Assembly (NCBI RefSeq): GCF_001605895.1
Contig: NZ_LUAW01000011.1
Span: 62,001-126,000 of the forward strand
Length of the DNA stretch: 64,000 nucleotides
Direction of reading: 5' to 3'
Origin: Acinetobacter pragensis
GTDB lineage: Bacteria > Pseudomonadota > Gammaproteobacteria > Pseudomonadales > Moraxellaceae
In this document: in pieces, positions 17,465-27,002 of the stretch
How the letters are laid out: every line of letters starts with the position of its first letter
Position numbering within the stretch: the first letter of the stretch is position 1
Program-made: the position numbers and the translations under genes
The notes under the pieces: generated by a model
Told to the model about the DNA's origin: nothing
Seen by the model: only the letters and a program-made list of their open reading frames with translations
Database searches by the model: none

Positions 17465-17481
17465 GTTCAAAAGAGGTTGTT

Positions 17482-17676
17482 ATGCCTAAGATGAAAACTC
17501 GCCGTGGTGCAGCTAAACGCTTTAAAGCGACTGCAAACGGTTTTAAGCGTAAACAAGCGTTCAAACGCCACATTTTGACCAAAAAATCTGCTAAGCGTAT
17601 TCGTCAATTACGCGGCTGTGTAATGGTTCACGTAAGTGACGTTGCTTCAGTTCGCCGTATGTGCCCATACATCTAA
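17482..17676 (+). CDS. rpmI: 50S ribosomal protein bL35
   Basis: 64 residues, almost all basic: [19 protein letters not shown] followed by [23 protein letters not shown] is diagnostic. AGAGG precedes the ATG. rplT follows 12 bp later. In enterics this gene directly follows infC; here infC is 5 kb upstream with unrelated genes between, so it relies on its own promoter. Confidence 0.98.
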   Translation: MPKMKTRRGAAKRFKATANGFKRKQAFKRHILTKKSAKRIRQLRGCVMVHVSDVASVRRMCPYI

Positions 17677-17688
17677 GGAGATTTATAA

Positions 17689-18048
17689 ATGGCTCGTGTA
17701 AAACGTGGTGTACAGGCTCATCGCCGTCATAAAAAAATTCTTGCTCGTGCTAAAGGTTACTACGGCGCTCGTTCACGCGTATATCGCGTAGCGTTCCAAG
17801 CAGTAATTAAAGCAGGTCAATATGCTTACCGTGACCGCCGTCAAAAGAAACGTCAATTCCGCGCTTTGTGGATTGCACGTATCAATGCGGGCGCACGTCT
17901 AAATGGTTTGTCGTACAGCCGTATGATTGCTGGCTTGAAAAAAGCTCAAGTGATCATCGATCGTCGCGTACTTGCAGACATCGCTATGCATGACGCAGTT
18001 GCATTTGCTGCTTTAGCTGAAAAAGCTAAAGGCGCATTAGCTGCATAA
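17689..18048 (+). CDS. rplT: 50S ribosomal protein bL20
   Basis: 119 residues. Starts [34 protein letters not shown], the RNA-binding tail that is also the autorepressor part in E. coli; the globular end contains [18 protein letters not shown]. It is essential for early 50S assembly. AAGGAG lies upstream of the ATG. A strong terminator follows 15 bp after the stop. Confidence 0.98.
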   Translation: MARVKRGVQAHRRHKKILARAKGYYGARSRVYRVAFQAVIKAGQYAYRDRRQKKRQFRALWIARINAGARLNGLSYSRMIAGLKKAQVIIDRRVLADIAMHDAVAFAALAEKAKGALAA

Positions 18049-18063
18049 GTCTTTTAAGACTTG

Positions 18064-18093
18064 AAAAAGACCGCTTTTTAGCGGTCTTTTTTT
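18064..18093 (+). terminator. Rho-independent terminator after rplT
   Basis: AAAAAGACCGC, loop TTTTTA, GCGGTCTTTTTTT. Confidence 0.92.
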
Positions 18094-18188
18094 ATGGGCT
18101 GCGTTATCGTTTTGGCACAGGATTTTACAGAAGCAGATAGAAATCCGGTTTTTTCATTCAAGAATGCAGAAAAGGAGAATAAAACAGC

Positions 18189-18569
18189 ATGCGTCGGCAA
18201 TATCATTTTCGTCAGATCGGGGAAGATACTCATATTTGGGATGTCCATCATTTAATTCAGCTCAGCAGCCAGCTGGCGGTTAAATCCATTCCTTTAAGTG
18301 AAATCTGCGAATTAAATGAATCCTATTGGTTTCCTCATCACCCGCCCACAACACAGCAAATTATTGACCATTTAAAATTGATTGAAGAAGCAGATTTGAG
18401 CTATCCCATTATTTTATGCGCTGAAGGAAAGGTAATGGATGGCATGCACCGTGTGGCGAAAGCGGCGCTGCTGAAAAGATCGGCCATTGATGCTGTGCAG
18501 TTTAAGCAAACGCCACCGCCTGATTTTATAAATGTCGAAGAGGATGCACTGGATTATGAGGATGATTGA
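18189..18569 (+). CDS. Small ParB-like domain protein of unknown function
   Basis: 126 residues. VMDGMHRVAKAALLKR (near 82-97) is the D-G-x-H-R signature of the ParB/sulfiredoxin-like fold, preceded by a strand pair PIILCAEGK. The N-terminal half (WDVHHLIQLSSQL ... PLSEICELNESYWF) and the acidic tail (NVEEDALDYEDD) are not ones I can place. It has no helix-turn-helix, so it is not a partitioning ParB. AAAGGAGAA precedes the ATG. Its neighbours give no strong hint. Confidence 0.65.
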   Translation: MRRQYHFRQIGEDTHIWDVHHLIQLSSQLAVKSIPLSEICELNESYWFPHHPPTTQQIIDHLKLIEEADLSYPIILCAEGKVMDGMHRVAKAALLKRSAIDAVQFKQTPPPDFINVEEDALDYEDD

Positions 18570-18675
18570 TATTTAATCATGGTTGAGGGCTGTGCTATTG
18601 TGTATTTCTTAATCTGCTGATAATGCCTAAGATGGATTTAGGTGTTGATAACATCATCCGAGAGCAGGATTGCAC

Positions 18676-19218
18676 ATGGCCGAAATGAACAAAATAAATG
18701 TTGTTGGAACCTCAGCCACAGGGAAATCGACTTTTTCCAGAGCGTTGGCCGCGAAACTTGGCTTGCATTATATTGAGCTGGATAGCCTGTTCTGGCTGGA
18801 TGACTGGCAAGAATGCCCTGATGAAATCTTTTTTGCCAAAATTGAATCAGAAGTGCAAAAGGCGCAGCAAGGTTATGTGATTGACGGCAACTATACCCGT
18901 ACTATTCCAGTGAAATGGGCCGAAATTGACACCGTGATTTGGCTGGATTTACCTTTTCCGGTCAATTTGTACCGCTCTGTTAAGCGTGCTGTTCAGCGGG
19001 CCTTAGCGCAGCAGGATTTATGGCACAATTCAAATAACCGCGAAAGCCTGACGCGTATGTTTGGCCGGGATTCTATTATCTGGTGGATGATAAAAACACA
19101 TTCAAAAAACCGCCAAAAATATGTGCAGATGATGAATGCGCCGGAGTATTCAAATATCCGTTGGATCCATTTAAAAAGCCAAAAAGAAATTGATCAATTT
19201 TTGCAGCAGTTGCCTTAA
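18676..19218 (+). CDS. P-loop kinase-like protein (adenylate kinase/FlaR-like)
   Basis: 180 residues. Walker A GTSATGKST is near residues 11-19, followed by HYIELDSLFWLDDWQ and YVIDGNYTR, the substrate-facing and D-G-N-Y segments of the AAA_17/topology-modulation group; DTVIWLDLPFPVNLYRSVKRA follows. These resemble small nucleoside or shikimate kinases, but the substrate is unknown. The start is the ATG at 18676 with AGCAGGA before it, rather than the in-frame TTG at 18670. Confidence 0.75.
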   Translation: MAEMNKINVVGTSATGKSTFSRALAAKLGLHYIELDSLFWLDDWQECPDEIFFAKIESEVQKAQQGYVIDGNYTRTIPVKWAEIDTVIWLDLPFPVNLYRSVKRAVQRALAQQDLWHNSNNRESLTRMFGRDSIIWWMIKTHSKNRQKYVQMMNAPEYSNIRWIHLKSQKEIDQFLQQLP

Positions 19219-19336
19219 TACGGAAGCGGCTCTCAAAAAGTGAGTTTTGAGATAGAATTTAAGTTACATAAATATTCTTTAATCTGTGGCGATTGGCCTG
19301 CTTAATAATGAAAAACAAAGGGATAAGGACAATAAA

Positions 19337-19549
19337 ATGCTGGCAGAAATTAGAGGTATGGAGCAGGGAAGCATTACGCTTGAATTGCAAATGATTCCGC
19401 GCAAAGGCGAGTCCGTGAAAATTATGTATGGCCCAGACGCGCAGCTGGAAGGCGAGGTGGTTGCCGTCAATCACTATATCAATCAGCACGCCAATGAGCA
19501 TAAGGTGCAAATCGAAATTCGGCCGTTTAATTATTTGATTACGGCATAA
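19337..19549 (+). CDS. Small protein of unknown function
   Basis: 70 residues beginning MLAEIRGMEQGSITLELQM. The pattern reads as beta strands with a GESVKIMYGP turn and VVAVNHYINQHANEHKVQIEI, so a small beta-barrel-like fold is possible. AAGGA lies 9 bases before the chosen ATG; a longer frame begins at a GTG at 19286 without such a site. A terminator follows 10 bp after the stop, supporting it as a real gene. No function can be assigned. Confidence 0.6.
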   Translation: MLAEIRGMEQGSITLELQMIPRKGESVKIMYGPDAQLEGEVVAVNHYINQHANEHKVQIEIRPFNYLITA

Positions 19550-19559
19550 GCCAGCCATA

Positions 19560-19592
19560 AAAAGCGCCTGAATACAGGCGCTTGCAGTTTTT
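19560..19592. terminator. Terminator between convergent genes at 19.57 kb
   Basis: AAGCGCCTG, loop AATA, CAGGCGCTT, then GCAGTTTTTT on the plus strand. The minus-strand gene ending at 19606 may also use it. Confidence 0.75.
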
Positions 19593-19605
19593 TGGCTTTA
19601 AGCTG

Positions 19606-20625
19606 TTAAAGGCCAAAATAGTAAGCAAAGAGGCAGATCAGGACAGTCACAATAATTAATGCAAAGACACCGGTTTTTCCTGATTTGTGCTCTGCATGCG
19701 GGGCGGGCTTTTCCGCTGAGGTTTTCAGCTGAGGCGCAGCGCTGCTGTCAAATGGCGAGCTGACTTGCGTTGAGGTTAAGCGTGCCGTTTTATAGTGATT
19801 GGCTGCTTTAACAATAAATTTTGCAGTTAAATCATCCAGTTTTTGCGAAAAATGCCGGAGATTCAGCTGCTCTTCCGGGCTCAGCACTTCACCGCTTTCA
19901 TGATAGGGATGCTGGATTTTAGCTTGAATAAACTCCGCCAATGCTTCTAAACGGCGCAATGTTTTATGGGCATAATCCGCTTGATAGTCTGTCGGCAGCA
20001 AAGCCAATTGAGTTGCATCAGTTTCAGGGCTTTGCAGGGTTTTGCCGTAATACGGTAAATCTAAATGCGTCGGTTCACTGAAGCCAGCCGCGAATTTGCT
20101 GTCGAACAGCTCATTATCTGTGTAGGCTTGAATATCATCCCAATTGGGTTGCTGCAAATCAGTATCAATGCGCTTTGCCAATTTTGAGTTCAGTTCAAAG
20201 CGCCAAAAATTTTCCAGCCGCAAGTCTGACTGCTGCGCAGCAGGCGCTTCATATTCGTTGTCTGCGCTGTACCACTCGGCCAGTTCTTTGCCGAAAATCC
20301 AAGCCTGTTTTTTATTGCCTTCATGGCTCACAATAAAATGCGCAATCGGCAGCAACTCAACATTGCTGTTGGGATTTTGCTCTTCATTGAGAATGCCGGA
20401 ACTGTGCAGGCTGATACGCCTCACGCCTTGCTTTTTCAGGGCTTCCAGCCAAATTTGAAAATGCTGAGCAAGCAGGTGCTGGCTAATAAGGTCTCTGAAT
20501 AAAAAACGGTGCTGATCAAAAATGGCATGCTGCACCCAGCGCTGAAAGCTTAAATCTTGGGTTAAAAATTCATTTCCATACGCCACCAGCGTCAGCTGCT
20601 GCTTCCAAATTTGATCGAGCGCCAT
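19606..20625 (-). CDS. Tail-anchored protein of unknown function
   Basis: 339 residues from the chosen start MALDQIWKQQLTLVAYG (the frame extends five codons further to an ATG at 20640). The body is hydrophilic and the last ~20 residues (GVFALIIVTVLICLFAYYFGL) form one membrane span preceded by a basic, proline-rich linker, so the protein is probably anchored by its C-terminus and faces the cytoplasm. I recognise no domain. It diverges from pheS. Confidence 0.65.
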   Translation of the reverse strand: MALDQIWKQQLTLVAYGNEFLTQDLSFQRWVQHAIFDQHRFLFRDLISQHLLAQHFQIWLEALKKQGVRRISLHSSGILNEEQNPNSNVELLPIAHFIVSHEGNKKQAWIFGKELAEWYSADNEYEAPAAQQSDLRLENFWRFELNSKLAKRIDTDLQQPNWDDIQAYTDNELFDSKFAAGFSEPTHLDLPYYGKTLQSPETDATQLALLPTDYQADYAHKTLRRLEALAEFIQAKIQHPYHESGEVLSPEEQLNLRHFSQKLDDLTAKFIVKAANHYKTARLTSTQVSSPFDSSAAPQLKTSAEKPAPHAEHKSGKTGVFALIIVTVLICLFAYYFGL

Positions 20626-20761
20626 AATGATTGATCTCATTGATATTGCGCTTATCTTATACTTTTTTTATTTCTTGATGCTATTGCAATTTTTACTTGT
20701 GAATGCGCTTCATCCTTTAGCTCAAAAACTGTTAGAATGTGGGGTTTTTATATTTTTCTAA

Positions 20762-21763
<1,002 letters not shown>

Positions 21764-21795
21764 ACGAATTTAAACAGTTATTTGAAAATTATTGA

Positions 21796-21891
21796 AATCC
21801 CCCTAAATCCCCCTTTATAAAAGGGGGACTTTCCTGTCTCAAAGGGCAGATGTGTTTCCCCCTCTTTTTAAAAGAGGGGCTAGGGGAGATT
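21796..21891. repeat. MITE-like palindromic element between pheS and pheT
   Basis: About 96 bp. Ends AATCCCCCTA (21796-21805) and TAGGGGAGATT (21881-21891) are imperfect inverted repeats of each other. Inside are two hairpins: TCCCCCTT/AAGGGGGA (21808-21828) and CCCCTCTTTT/AAAAGAGGGG (21859-21879). The RNA would fold as a three-armed cloverleaf. Its right end abuts the AAGGA ribosome site of pheT. I see no clear target-site duplication. This looks like a dispersed intergenic repeat rather than part of the pheST operon. Confidence 0.75.
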
Positions 21892-21905
21892 AAGGAAATG
21901 AATTT

Positions 21906-24287
21906 ATGAAAATTAGCGAAAATTGGCTGCGTACATGGGTTAACCCAGCAATTGACAGTGAAACACTATCTGACCAGCTCACCATGCTGGGTTTAGAGGT
22001 TGATGGCATGGACCCTGCAGCTAAACCGTTTACTGGGGTGGTTGTCGGTGAAGTTTTGACGGTGGTTCAGCATCCGGACGCTGACCGTTTGCGTGTAACG
22101 ACAGTGAACATCGGTTCAGGCGAGCCATTGCAAATCGTGTGCGGCGCGCCGAATGTACGCGCAGGCATGAAAGCGCCAGTGGCGACCATTGGTGCAGTAT
22201 TGCCGGGTGATTTTAAAATCAAAAAAGGCAAGCTTCGCGGTGTTGAGTCTCAAGGCATGCTGTGCGGCGCGTCTGAAATTGATTTGGAAGATAAGATCGA
22301 CGGTCTGCTGGAACTTCCTGCAGATGCGCCTGTCGGCGTGAATATCCGTGAATATTTAGATCTTGATGATCATGTGATTGACATCAGCATTACGCCAAAC
22401 CGCGGTGACTGCTTCAGCATTCGCGGGGTTGCGCGTGAAATTGGCGTGATCAATCAATTGCCGGTTACAGTGCCTGCAATCACCGAAGTTGCAGCAACGA
22501 TTGCCGATCAAAAAAATATTGTTGTGGATACGGATGGCTGTCCGCGCTATTTGGGTCGCGTCATTAAAAATGTTAATACAAAAGCGCCCACCCCGGCGTG
22601 GATGGAACGCGCTTTGGCCCGCTCAGGCATTCGCCAGCACAGTATTCTGGTCGATATTACCAACTATGTCTTGATTGAACTTGGTCAGCCTTTGCATGCT
22701 TTTGATGGCGGCAAAGTGGAAGGATCAGTTCATGTTCGCCAAGCGGCTGCAGCTGAAAAGCTCACACTGCTGAATGAACAGGACGTTGAGCTGTCTGAAA
22801 ATATCATGGTGATTGCCGATGATAAAAAAGCCTTGGCGATAGCAGGCATCATGGGCGGTTTGTCTTCCGCTGTGTCTGATGAAACCACTGAGATTTTCTT
22901 AGAGTCTGCTTTTTTTGATCAATTGCATATTGCTGGCCGTGCCCGCAGCTTTGGCCTGCATACCGATGCATCTCAACGCTATGAGCGCGGTGTGGATTTT
23001 GAATTGCCGATGACTGCCATGCACCGTGCTTCCCAGCTGATTCAGGATTTGGCTGGCGGTGAGTTCGGTCCGATTGCTGTCGCGGAAAAAACAGCACTGC
23101 TGCCAAAACGTGATGCGATTGAGCTGAATCAGGCGCAAGTCGATCAATTGCTGGGCTATAAAGTTGCAAGCGCATTCATTACTGACGCTTTAACTCGCTT
23201 AGGCTGCGATGTAACTGTAAAAGCTGAAGGCGAGTGGATCGTTGTTCCGCCTTCGCACCGTTTTGATATGGCGATTTATCAAGACTTGATTGAAGAAGTA
23301 GCGCGTATTCACGGCTATGACAACATTCAAATCAGTTTGCCGGTCATTGATGTCCAATTGGCAAAATACCAAGATCAGTTTGAATTGGCTCAATTGCGTC
23401 AAACAGTCGTGACTTTGGGTTATCAAGAAGCCATCAGCTTCAGTTTTGCCGACGCTAAATTGGAAAAGCTATTGAATCCTCTGGGTCAGCCTTTGGCTTT
23501 GGCAAACCCGATTTCGAGCGATTTGGCGGTTATGCGCTCAACGCTGCTGTCCAGCCTGATTCCATGCGTACAGTATAACGTCAACCGCCAGCAAAACCGT
23601 GTGCGTTTTTATGAGCTGGGTTTGCGCTTTGATTATCAAAATGCCTCAAACATCCATGACTTGAAGCAAATCCCGACTTTCGCCATGATCGCAACAGGCC
23701 CGCGCAGTGCAGAATCATGGCATGGCAAAGCAGCACCAATAGATTTCTTTGACTTCAAAGGCGATGTTGAAGAGGTTTTAGCGGCCGGACGCCTAAAAGT
23801 TGAGTTTGTCCGTTCTGACCGCGCATGGCTGCATCCGGGGCAATCTGCAGAAATTATGGTTGCCGGCAAATCGATTGGTTATCTGGGCCGTTTGCATCCA
23901 TCTTTAGAAGATGAGCTGGATTTAAGCACGACTTGGGTGGCTGAACTTGATCAGCAGGCTGTTTTGCAAACTTATGTATCTAATTTTACAGAATTATCAC
24001 GTTTTCCATCGGTAAGACGTGATATTGCGCTTTTAATTAGTGATAAGATTAATGTTAGCGAAATTCAGCAACTTATCGGAAAAACAGGCGGCGAGCTTTT
24101 AGATTCCGTTTGGTTATTCGATGTATATACTGGTCAAGGTGTTGAAGAAGGCAAACGTTCATTGGCATTTGCACTGCTTTGGCAGCATCCAGCGCGTACC
24201 TTGGAAGATGCTGAGATCAAATCCGGTATGGATAATATTCTCCAAGTGTTAGAAAACACTTACCAGGCGACATTGAGGGCTTCATGA
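21906..24287 (+). CDS. pheT: Phenylalanyl-tRNA synthetase beta subunit
   Basis: 793 residues (E. coli 795). Carries the tRNA-binding OB domain ([27 protein letters not shown], about 40-66), B3/B4 editing domain (near 210-390), the B5 domain, the catalytic-like domain and the C-terminal anticodon-binding domain ([15 protein letters not shown] to the end). AAGGA sits 9 bases before the ATG, directly after the palindromic repeat. The stop overlaps the start of ihfA (ATGA), as in enterics. Confidence 0.98.
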   Translation: MKISENWLRTWVNPAIDSETLSDQLTMLGLEVDGMDPAAKPFTGVVVGEVLTVVQHPDADRLRVTTVNIGSGEPLQIVCGAPNVRAGMKAPVATIGAVLPGDFKIKKGKLRGVESQGMLCGASEIDLEDKIDGLLELPADAPVGVNIREYLDLDDHVIDISITPNRGDCFSIRGVAREIGVINQLPVTVPAITEVAATIADQKNIVVDTDGCPRYLGRVIKNVNTKAPTPAWMERALARSGIRQHSILVDITNYVLIELGQPLHAFDGGKVEGSVHVRQAAAAEKLTLLNEQDVELSENIMVIADDKKALAIAGIMGGLSSAVSDETTEIFLESAFFDQLHIAGRARSFGLHTDASQRYERGVDFELPMTAMHRASQLIQDLAGGEFGPIAVAEKTALLPKRDAIELNQAQVDQLLGYKVASAFITDALTRLGCDVTVKAEGEWIVVPPSHRFDMAIYQDLIEEVARIHGYDNIQISLPVIDVQLAKYQDQFELAQLRQTVVTLGYQEAISFSFADAKLEKLLNPLGQPLALANPISSDLAVMRSTLLSSLIPCVQYNVNRQQNRVRFYELGLRFDYQNASNIHDLKQIPTFAMIATGPRSAESWHGKAAPIDFFDFKGDVEEVLAAGRLKVEFVRSDRAWLHPGQSAEIMVAGKSIGYLGRLHPSLEDELDLSTTWVAELDQQAVLQTYVSNFTELSRFPSVRRDIALLISDKINVSEIQQLIGKTGGELLDSVWLFDVYTGQGVEEGKRSLAFALLWQHPARTLEDAEIKSGMDNILQVLENTYQATLRAS

Positions 24288-24580
24288 CAGCACTAACAAA
24301 AGCAGAAATGGCTGATCATTTAAGTGAGCTCACGAGTTTAAACCGTCGTGAAGCGAAACAAATGGTCGAGTTATTCTTCGATGAGATCAGCCAAGCGCTG
24401 ATCTCTGGGGAGCAGGTAAAATTATCAGGTTTCGGCAATTTTGAACTGCGTGACAAACGTCAGCGTCCAGGCCGCAATCCTAAAACGGGTGAAGAAATTC
24501 CGATTTCTGCCCGCCGTGTAGTGACCTTCCGCGCGGGACAGAAATTCCGCCAGCGTGTTGGAAATGAGCAGATCGATTGA
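24284..24580 (+). CDS. ihfA: Integration host factor alpha subunit
   Basis: 98 residues. Nucleoid protein that bends DNA sharply as a heterodimer with Ihf[30 protein letters not shown] forms the helical body, [26 protein letters not shown] the DNA-gripping arms with the conserved RPGRNPKTG tip including the intercalating proline. It overlaps pheT by 4 bp, the usual pheST-ihfA arrangement. Confidence 0.98.
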   Translation: MTALTKAEMADHLSELTSLNRREAKQMVELFFDEISQALISGEQVKLSGFGNFELRDKRQRPGRNPKTGEEIPISARRVVTFRAGQKFRQRVGNEQID

Positions 24581-24693
24581 TCTGCTTTTTTTATAGATAT
24601 AGGTATTGATTACGGATCAAGTTTTAAAGGGTATTTAACTTTTTATTCAGTTGAATGCATAGTCATTGCTGCTGGCTTGTGGAAATCAGGCAA

Positions 24694-24726
24694 TAAAAAA
24701 GAGAGCCGAAAGGCTCTCTTTTTTTA
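24694..24726. terminator. Bidirectional terminator between ihfA and the lipoprotein
   Basis: AAAAAAGAGAGCC, loop GAA(A), GGCTCTCTTTTTTT. It directly follows the stop of the minus-strand lipoprotein gene and also ends plus-strand readthrough. Confidence 0.92.
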
Positions 24727-24743
24727 CTGAATAATCGCTTGGA

Positions 24744-24989
24744 TTATTGAGCTTTAGCTTCAGAAGCAGCAACAGTAGCTTCAGAAGCAGCAACAGTAGC
24801 TTCAGAAGCAGCAACAGTAGCTTCAGAAGCAGCAACAGTAGCTTCAGATGCAGCAGCATCAACAGCTTCAGAAGCAGCAGCTACTTCAGAAGCAGCAGCA
24901 GCAGGAGCTTCTTCAGTTTTTTTAGCACAACCAACGAAAGCTAAAGTAGTAGCAACTGCAGCAGCAATAGCGATTTTTTTGAATAACAT
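24744..24989 (-). CDS. Small Ala/Ser/Glu-repeat lipoprotein
   Basis: 81 residues. An N-terminal signal (KKIAIAAAVATTLAFVGC) ends at a cysteine near 21, a probable lipoprotein site although F-V-G-C is not the ideal box. The mature part is AKKTEEAPAAAASEVAAASEAVDAAA and then four near-exact copies of the heptad SEATVAA. It contains almost no residue types beyond A, S, E, V, T and K, so a helical or extended spacer in the envelope is likely. AGAGAGTG precedes the ATG. Function unknown. The repeat DNA is listed separately. Confidence 0.8.
   Translation of the reverse strand: MLFKKIAIAAAVATTLAFVGCAKKTEEAPAAAASEVAAASEAVDAAASEATVAASEATVAASEATVAASEATVAASEAKAQ
24752..24845. repeat. 21-bp tandem repeat coding a 7-residue unit
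   Basis: About four copies of GCTTCAGAAGCAGCAACAGTA read on the plus strand, nearly identical, inside the lipoprotein gene; a further degenerate copy follows at its left border in coding order. The unit is a multiple of three, so copy-number change keeps the frame. Confidence 0.85.
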
Positions 24990-25350
24990 GGCATCACTCT
25001 CTAAATATGAGATTAAAAAAAACCTGAGTTAGCACTGTATTTTGCTTTTATCACGCCTAATTTTTATTAGGGAAGAACAATGCAGAGCAGCCTAACTGGT
25101 ATGCGAATATGCTATCACTGCGCATTTTTAATTGCTACTGCCTCGTTGCCCTAAAACAGTAAAAAGTGGTTAAAAAATCGCTTTTTTTAACAGAAAATAA
25201 CAATCAATAAAAAGAAATATATTGGATAAATGCTAAATAACCCCCTAAAAGTACTAGGGTTTTTTATTAAAAGATTTTTATAATCATTCACTTGAAAATA
25301 AGTTAACAGAAAAACTCGCCAATTGTTTCGTTATGTAAGCCATGTCAACC
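24990..25350. other. Non-coding stretch between rho and the lipoprotein gene
   Basis: No gene seen. It holds the minus-strand promoter region of the lipoprotein, an AT-rich palindrome GTTAAAAAA/TTTTTTTAAC (about 25167-25191), and an imperfect GC-poor hairpin with T-run at about 25233-25266 (AACCCCCTA ... TAGGGTTTTTT) that could end a small plus-strand RNA. Evidence for such an RNA is weak. Confidence 0.4.
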
Positions 25351-25387
25351 AATAAAAAAAGCCATCGTTATAGATGGCTTTTTTTAT
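25351..25387. terminator. Bidirectional terminator after rho
   Basis: AATAAAAAAAGCCATC, loop GTTATA, GATGGCTTTTTTTATT, starting 20 bp beyond the rho stop on the minus strand. Confidence 0.92.
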
Positions 25388-25406
25388 TTGGTGAAATTAA
25401 TTCAAA

Positions 25407-26675
25407 TCAGTTAGACGCTTTGCGCTTCATTTGATCGAAGAAATCATCATTGGTTTTGGTTTCTTTCATACGGTCCAGCAAGAATTCCATAGCTGCCAAT
25501 TCGTCTTGTGTATGCAGCAGCTTGCGCAGAATCCATACTTTACGCAGGTTGTCTTCTGACATTAAACGCTCTTCACGGCGGGTACCGGATTTCTTGATGT
25601 TCATAGCCGGGAATACGCGTTTTTCAGCAATACGGCGATCCAGAGTAATCTCTTGGTTGCCTGTACCTTTGAATTCTTCGTAAATCACCTCATCCATTTT
25701 ACTGCCTGTTTCAATTAATGCAGTAGAAATGATGGTGAGGGAACCGCCTTCTTCAATATTACGCGCGGCGCCAAAGAAACGCTTAGGACGTTCAAGCGCA
25801 TGCGCATCCAAGCCGCCAGTCAGCACTTTGCCTGATGATGGAATCACCGTGTTGTATGCACGCGCTAAACGTGTGATCGAATCTAGCAGAATAACCACGT
25901 CTTTTTTATGCTCAACAAGACGTTTTGCTTTTTCAATCACCATTTCAGCAACCTGAACGTGACGGGCAGGCGCTTCATCAAAGGTAGAGGCAATCACTTC
26001 ACCGCGGACGGTGCGTTCCATTTCGGTGACTTCTTCAGGACGTTCATCAATCAGAAGGACAATCAGGAAGCATTCAGGGTTGTTACGGACAATTGACTGT
26101 GCAATATTTTGCAAAAGCATGGTTTTACCGGCTTTTGGCGGCGCCACAATAATTGAACGCTGGCCTTTACCGATAGGCGCAACCAAATCCACTACACGTG
26201 CAGTTAGATCTTCTGTTGTGCCGTTACCCAGTTCCATTACCAATTGCTCGGTCGGGAAAAGCGGCGTTAAGTTTTCGAACAAGATTTTGTTGCGTGAATT
26301 TTCTGGCGTGTCGTAGTTGATTTGGTTGACTTTTAATAGCGCAAAATAGCGTTCGCCTTCTTTAGGCGGGCGAATAGTGCCAGTAATGGTGTCGCCTGTA
26401 CGCAGGTTAAAGCGGCGAATTTGCGAAGGGCTGACATAGATGTCATCAGGGCCTGCAAGGTATGAGCCTGCTGCTGAGCGTAAGAAGCCAAAGCCGTCTG
26501 ACAGAATTTCTAAAACGCCATCACCGAAGATTTCTTCGCCATTCATGGCATGGCGCTTTAAAATGGCAAAAATAATGTCTTGCTTGCGGTTACGCGCCAT
26601 TCCTTCAAGGCCCATAAACTCAGCAATTTTGATGAGTTCGCCAATCGGTTTTTTCTTGAGTTCTGTTAAATTCAT
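25407..26675 (-). CDS. rho: Transcription termination factor Rho
   Basis: 422 residues (E. coli 419). Hexameric RNA helicase that ends transcription. N-terminal Rho_N helices ([19 protein letters not shown]), RNA-binding cold-shock-like domain with DGFGFLR and [13 protein letters not shown], then the ATPase core with Walker [12 protein letters not shown], the [13 protein letters not shown] element and [11 protein letters not shown]. No long insertion is present. AGGAGG-type sequence (TAGGAGG, minus strand of 26676 onward) lies close upstream. The leader is about 225 nt, in keeping with Rho autoregulation. Confidence 0.98.
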   Translation of the reverse strand: MNLTELKKKPIGELIKIAEFMGLEGMARNRKQDIIFAILKRHAMNGEEIFGDGVLEILSDGFGFLRSAAGSYLAGPDDIYVSPSQIRRFNLRTGDTITGTIRPPKEGERYFALLKVNQINYDTPENSRNKILFENLTPLFPTEQLVMELGNGTTEDLTARVVDLVAPIGKGQRSIIVAPPKAGKTMLLQNIAQSIVRNNPECFLIVLLIDERPEEVTEMERTVRGEVIASTFDEAPARHVQVAEMVIEKAKRLVEHKKDVVILLDSITRLARAYNTVIPSSGKVLTGGLDAHALERPKRFFGAARNIEEGGSLTIISTALIETGSKMDEVIYEEFKGTGNQEITLDRRIAEKRVFPAMNIKKSGTRREERLMSEDNLRKVWILRKLLHTQDELAAMEFLLDRMKETKTNDDFFDQMKRKASN

Positions 26676-26909
26676 AGGAGGTCAGATAAGAATCAAAAAT
26701 TCTAAGTACGGGATGGAAAGGGAGCAACATTGAGCCGCATGCAGACAATTAAATTACGTGATTGTATTTGCACAATAATAATTCAGAGAGCTGATTCATT
26801 GTTCGAAGAAAAATGTGTAAAAACAATTTCTATTGCCGAGCGGCGATCTTATGTGTTGTGTCTTTTAAGAAAATGACAGGATTAGAAATCCTTTATTTCT
26901 TGAGTTAGC

Positions 26910-26938
26910 AATATAAGAGAGAAATAGGGCTTTGTCAA
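26910..26938 (-). promoter_or_regulatory. Strong promoter of rho
   Basis: On the minus strand TTGACA (26938-26933), 17-base spacer, TATATT (26915-26910). Transcription would start near 26903, leaving a leader of about 225 nt before the rho ATG at 26675. Confidence 0.75.
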
Positions 26939-26949
26939 TTTGTCAGCAA

Positions 26950-26979
26950 AAAAAATACGCTATAAAAATAGCGTATTTT
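26950..26979 (-). terminator. Terminator of trxA
   Basis: On the minus strand AAATACGCTAT, loop TTTT, ATAGCGTATTTTTTTT, 24 bp beyond the trxA stop and just upstream of the rho promoter. Confidence 0.85.
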
Positions 26980-27002
26980 GAGTAATTTGAATTAACTTCA
27001 AA

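Noticed and set aside
21796..21891. Palindromic element as an ordinary terminator or a phenylalanine attenuator
   Set aside because: It has inverted ends, two separate hairpins, no leader peptide with Phe codons, and lies inside an operon before pheT rather than before pheS.
24752..24845. Tandem 21-bp repeats as a CRISPR array
   Set aside because: The units are contiguous without spacers and encode protein; no cas genes nearby.
24747..24944. Plus-strand Ser/Arg/Phe-repeat frame opposite the small lipoprotein
   Set aside because: It only reflects the 21-bp repeats read in antisense; the minus-strand frame has a signal peptide and ribosome site.
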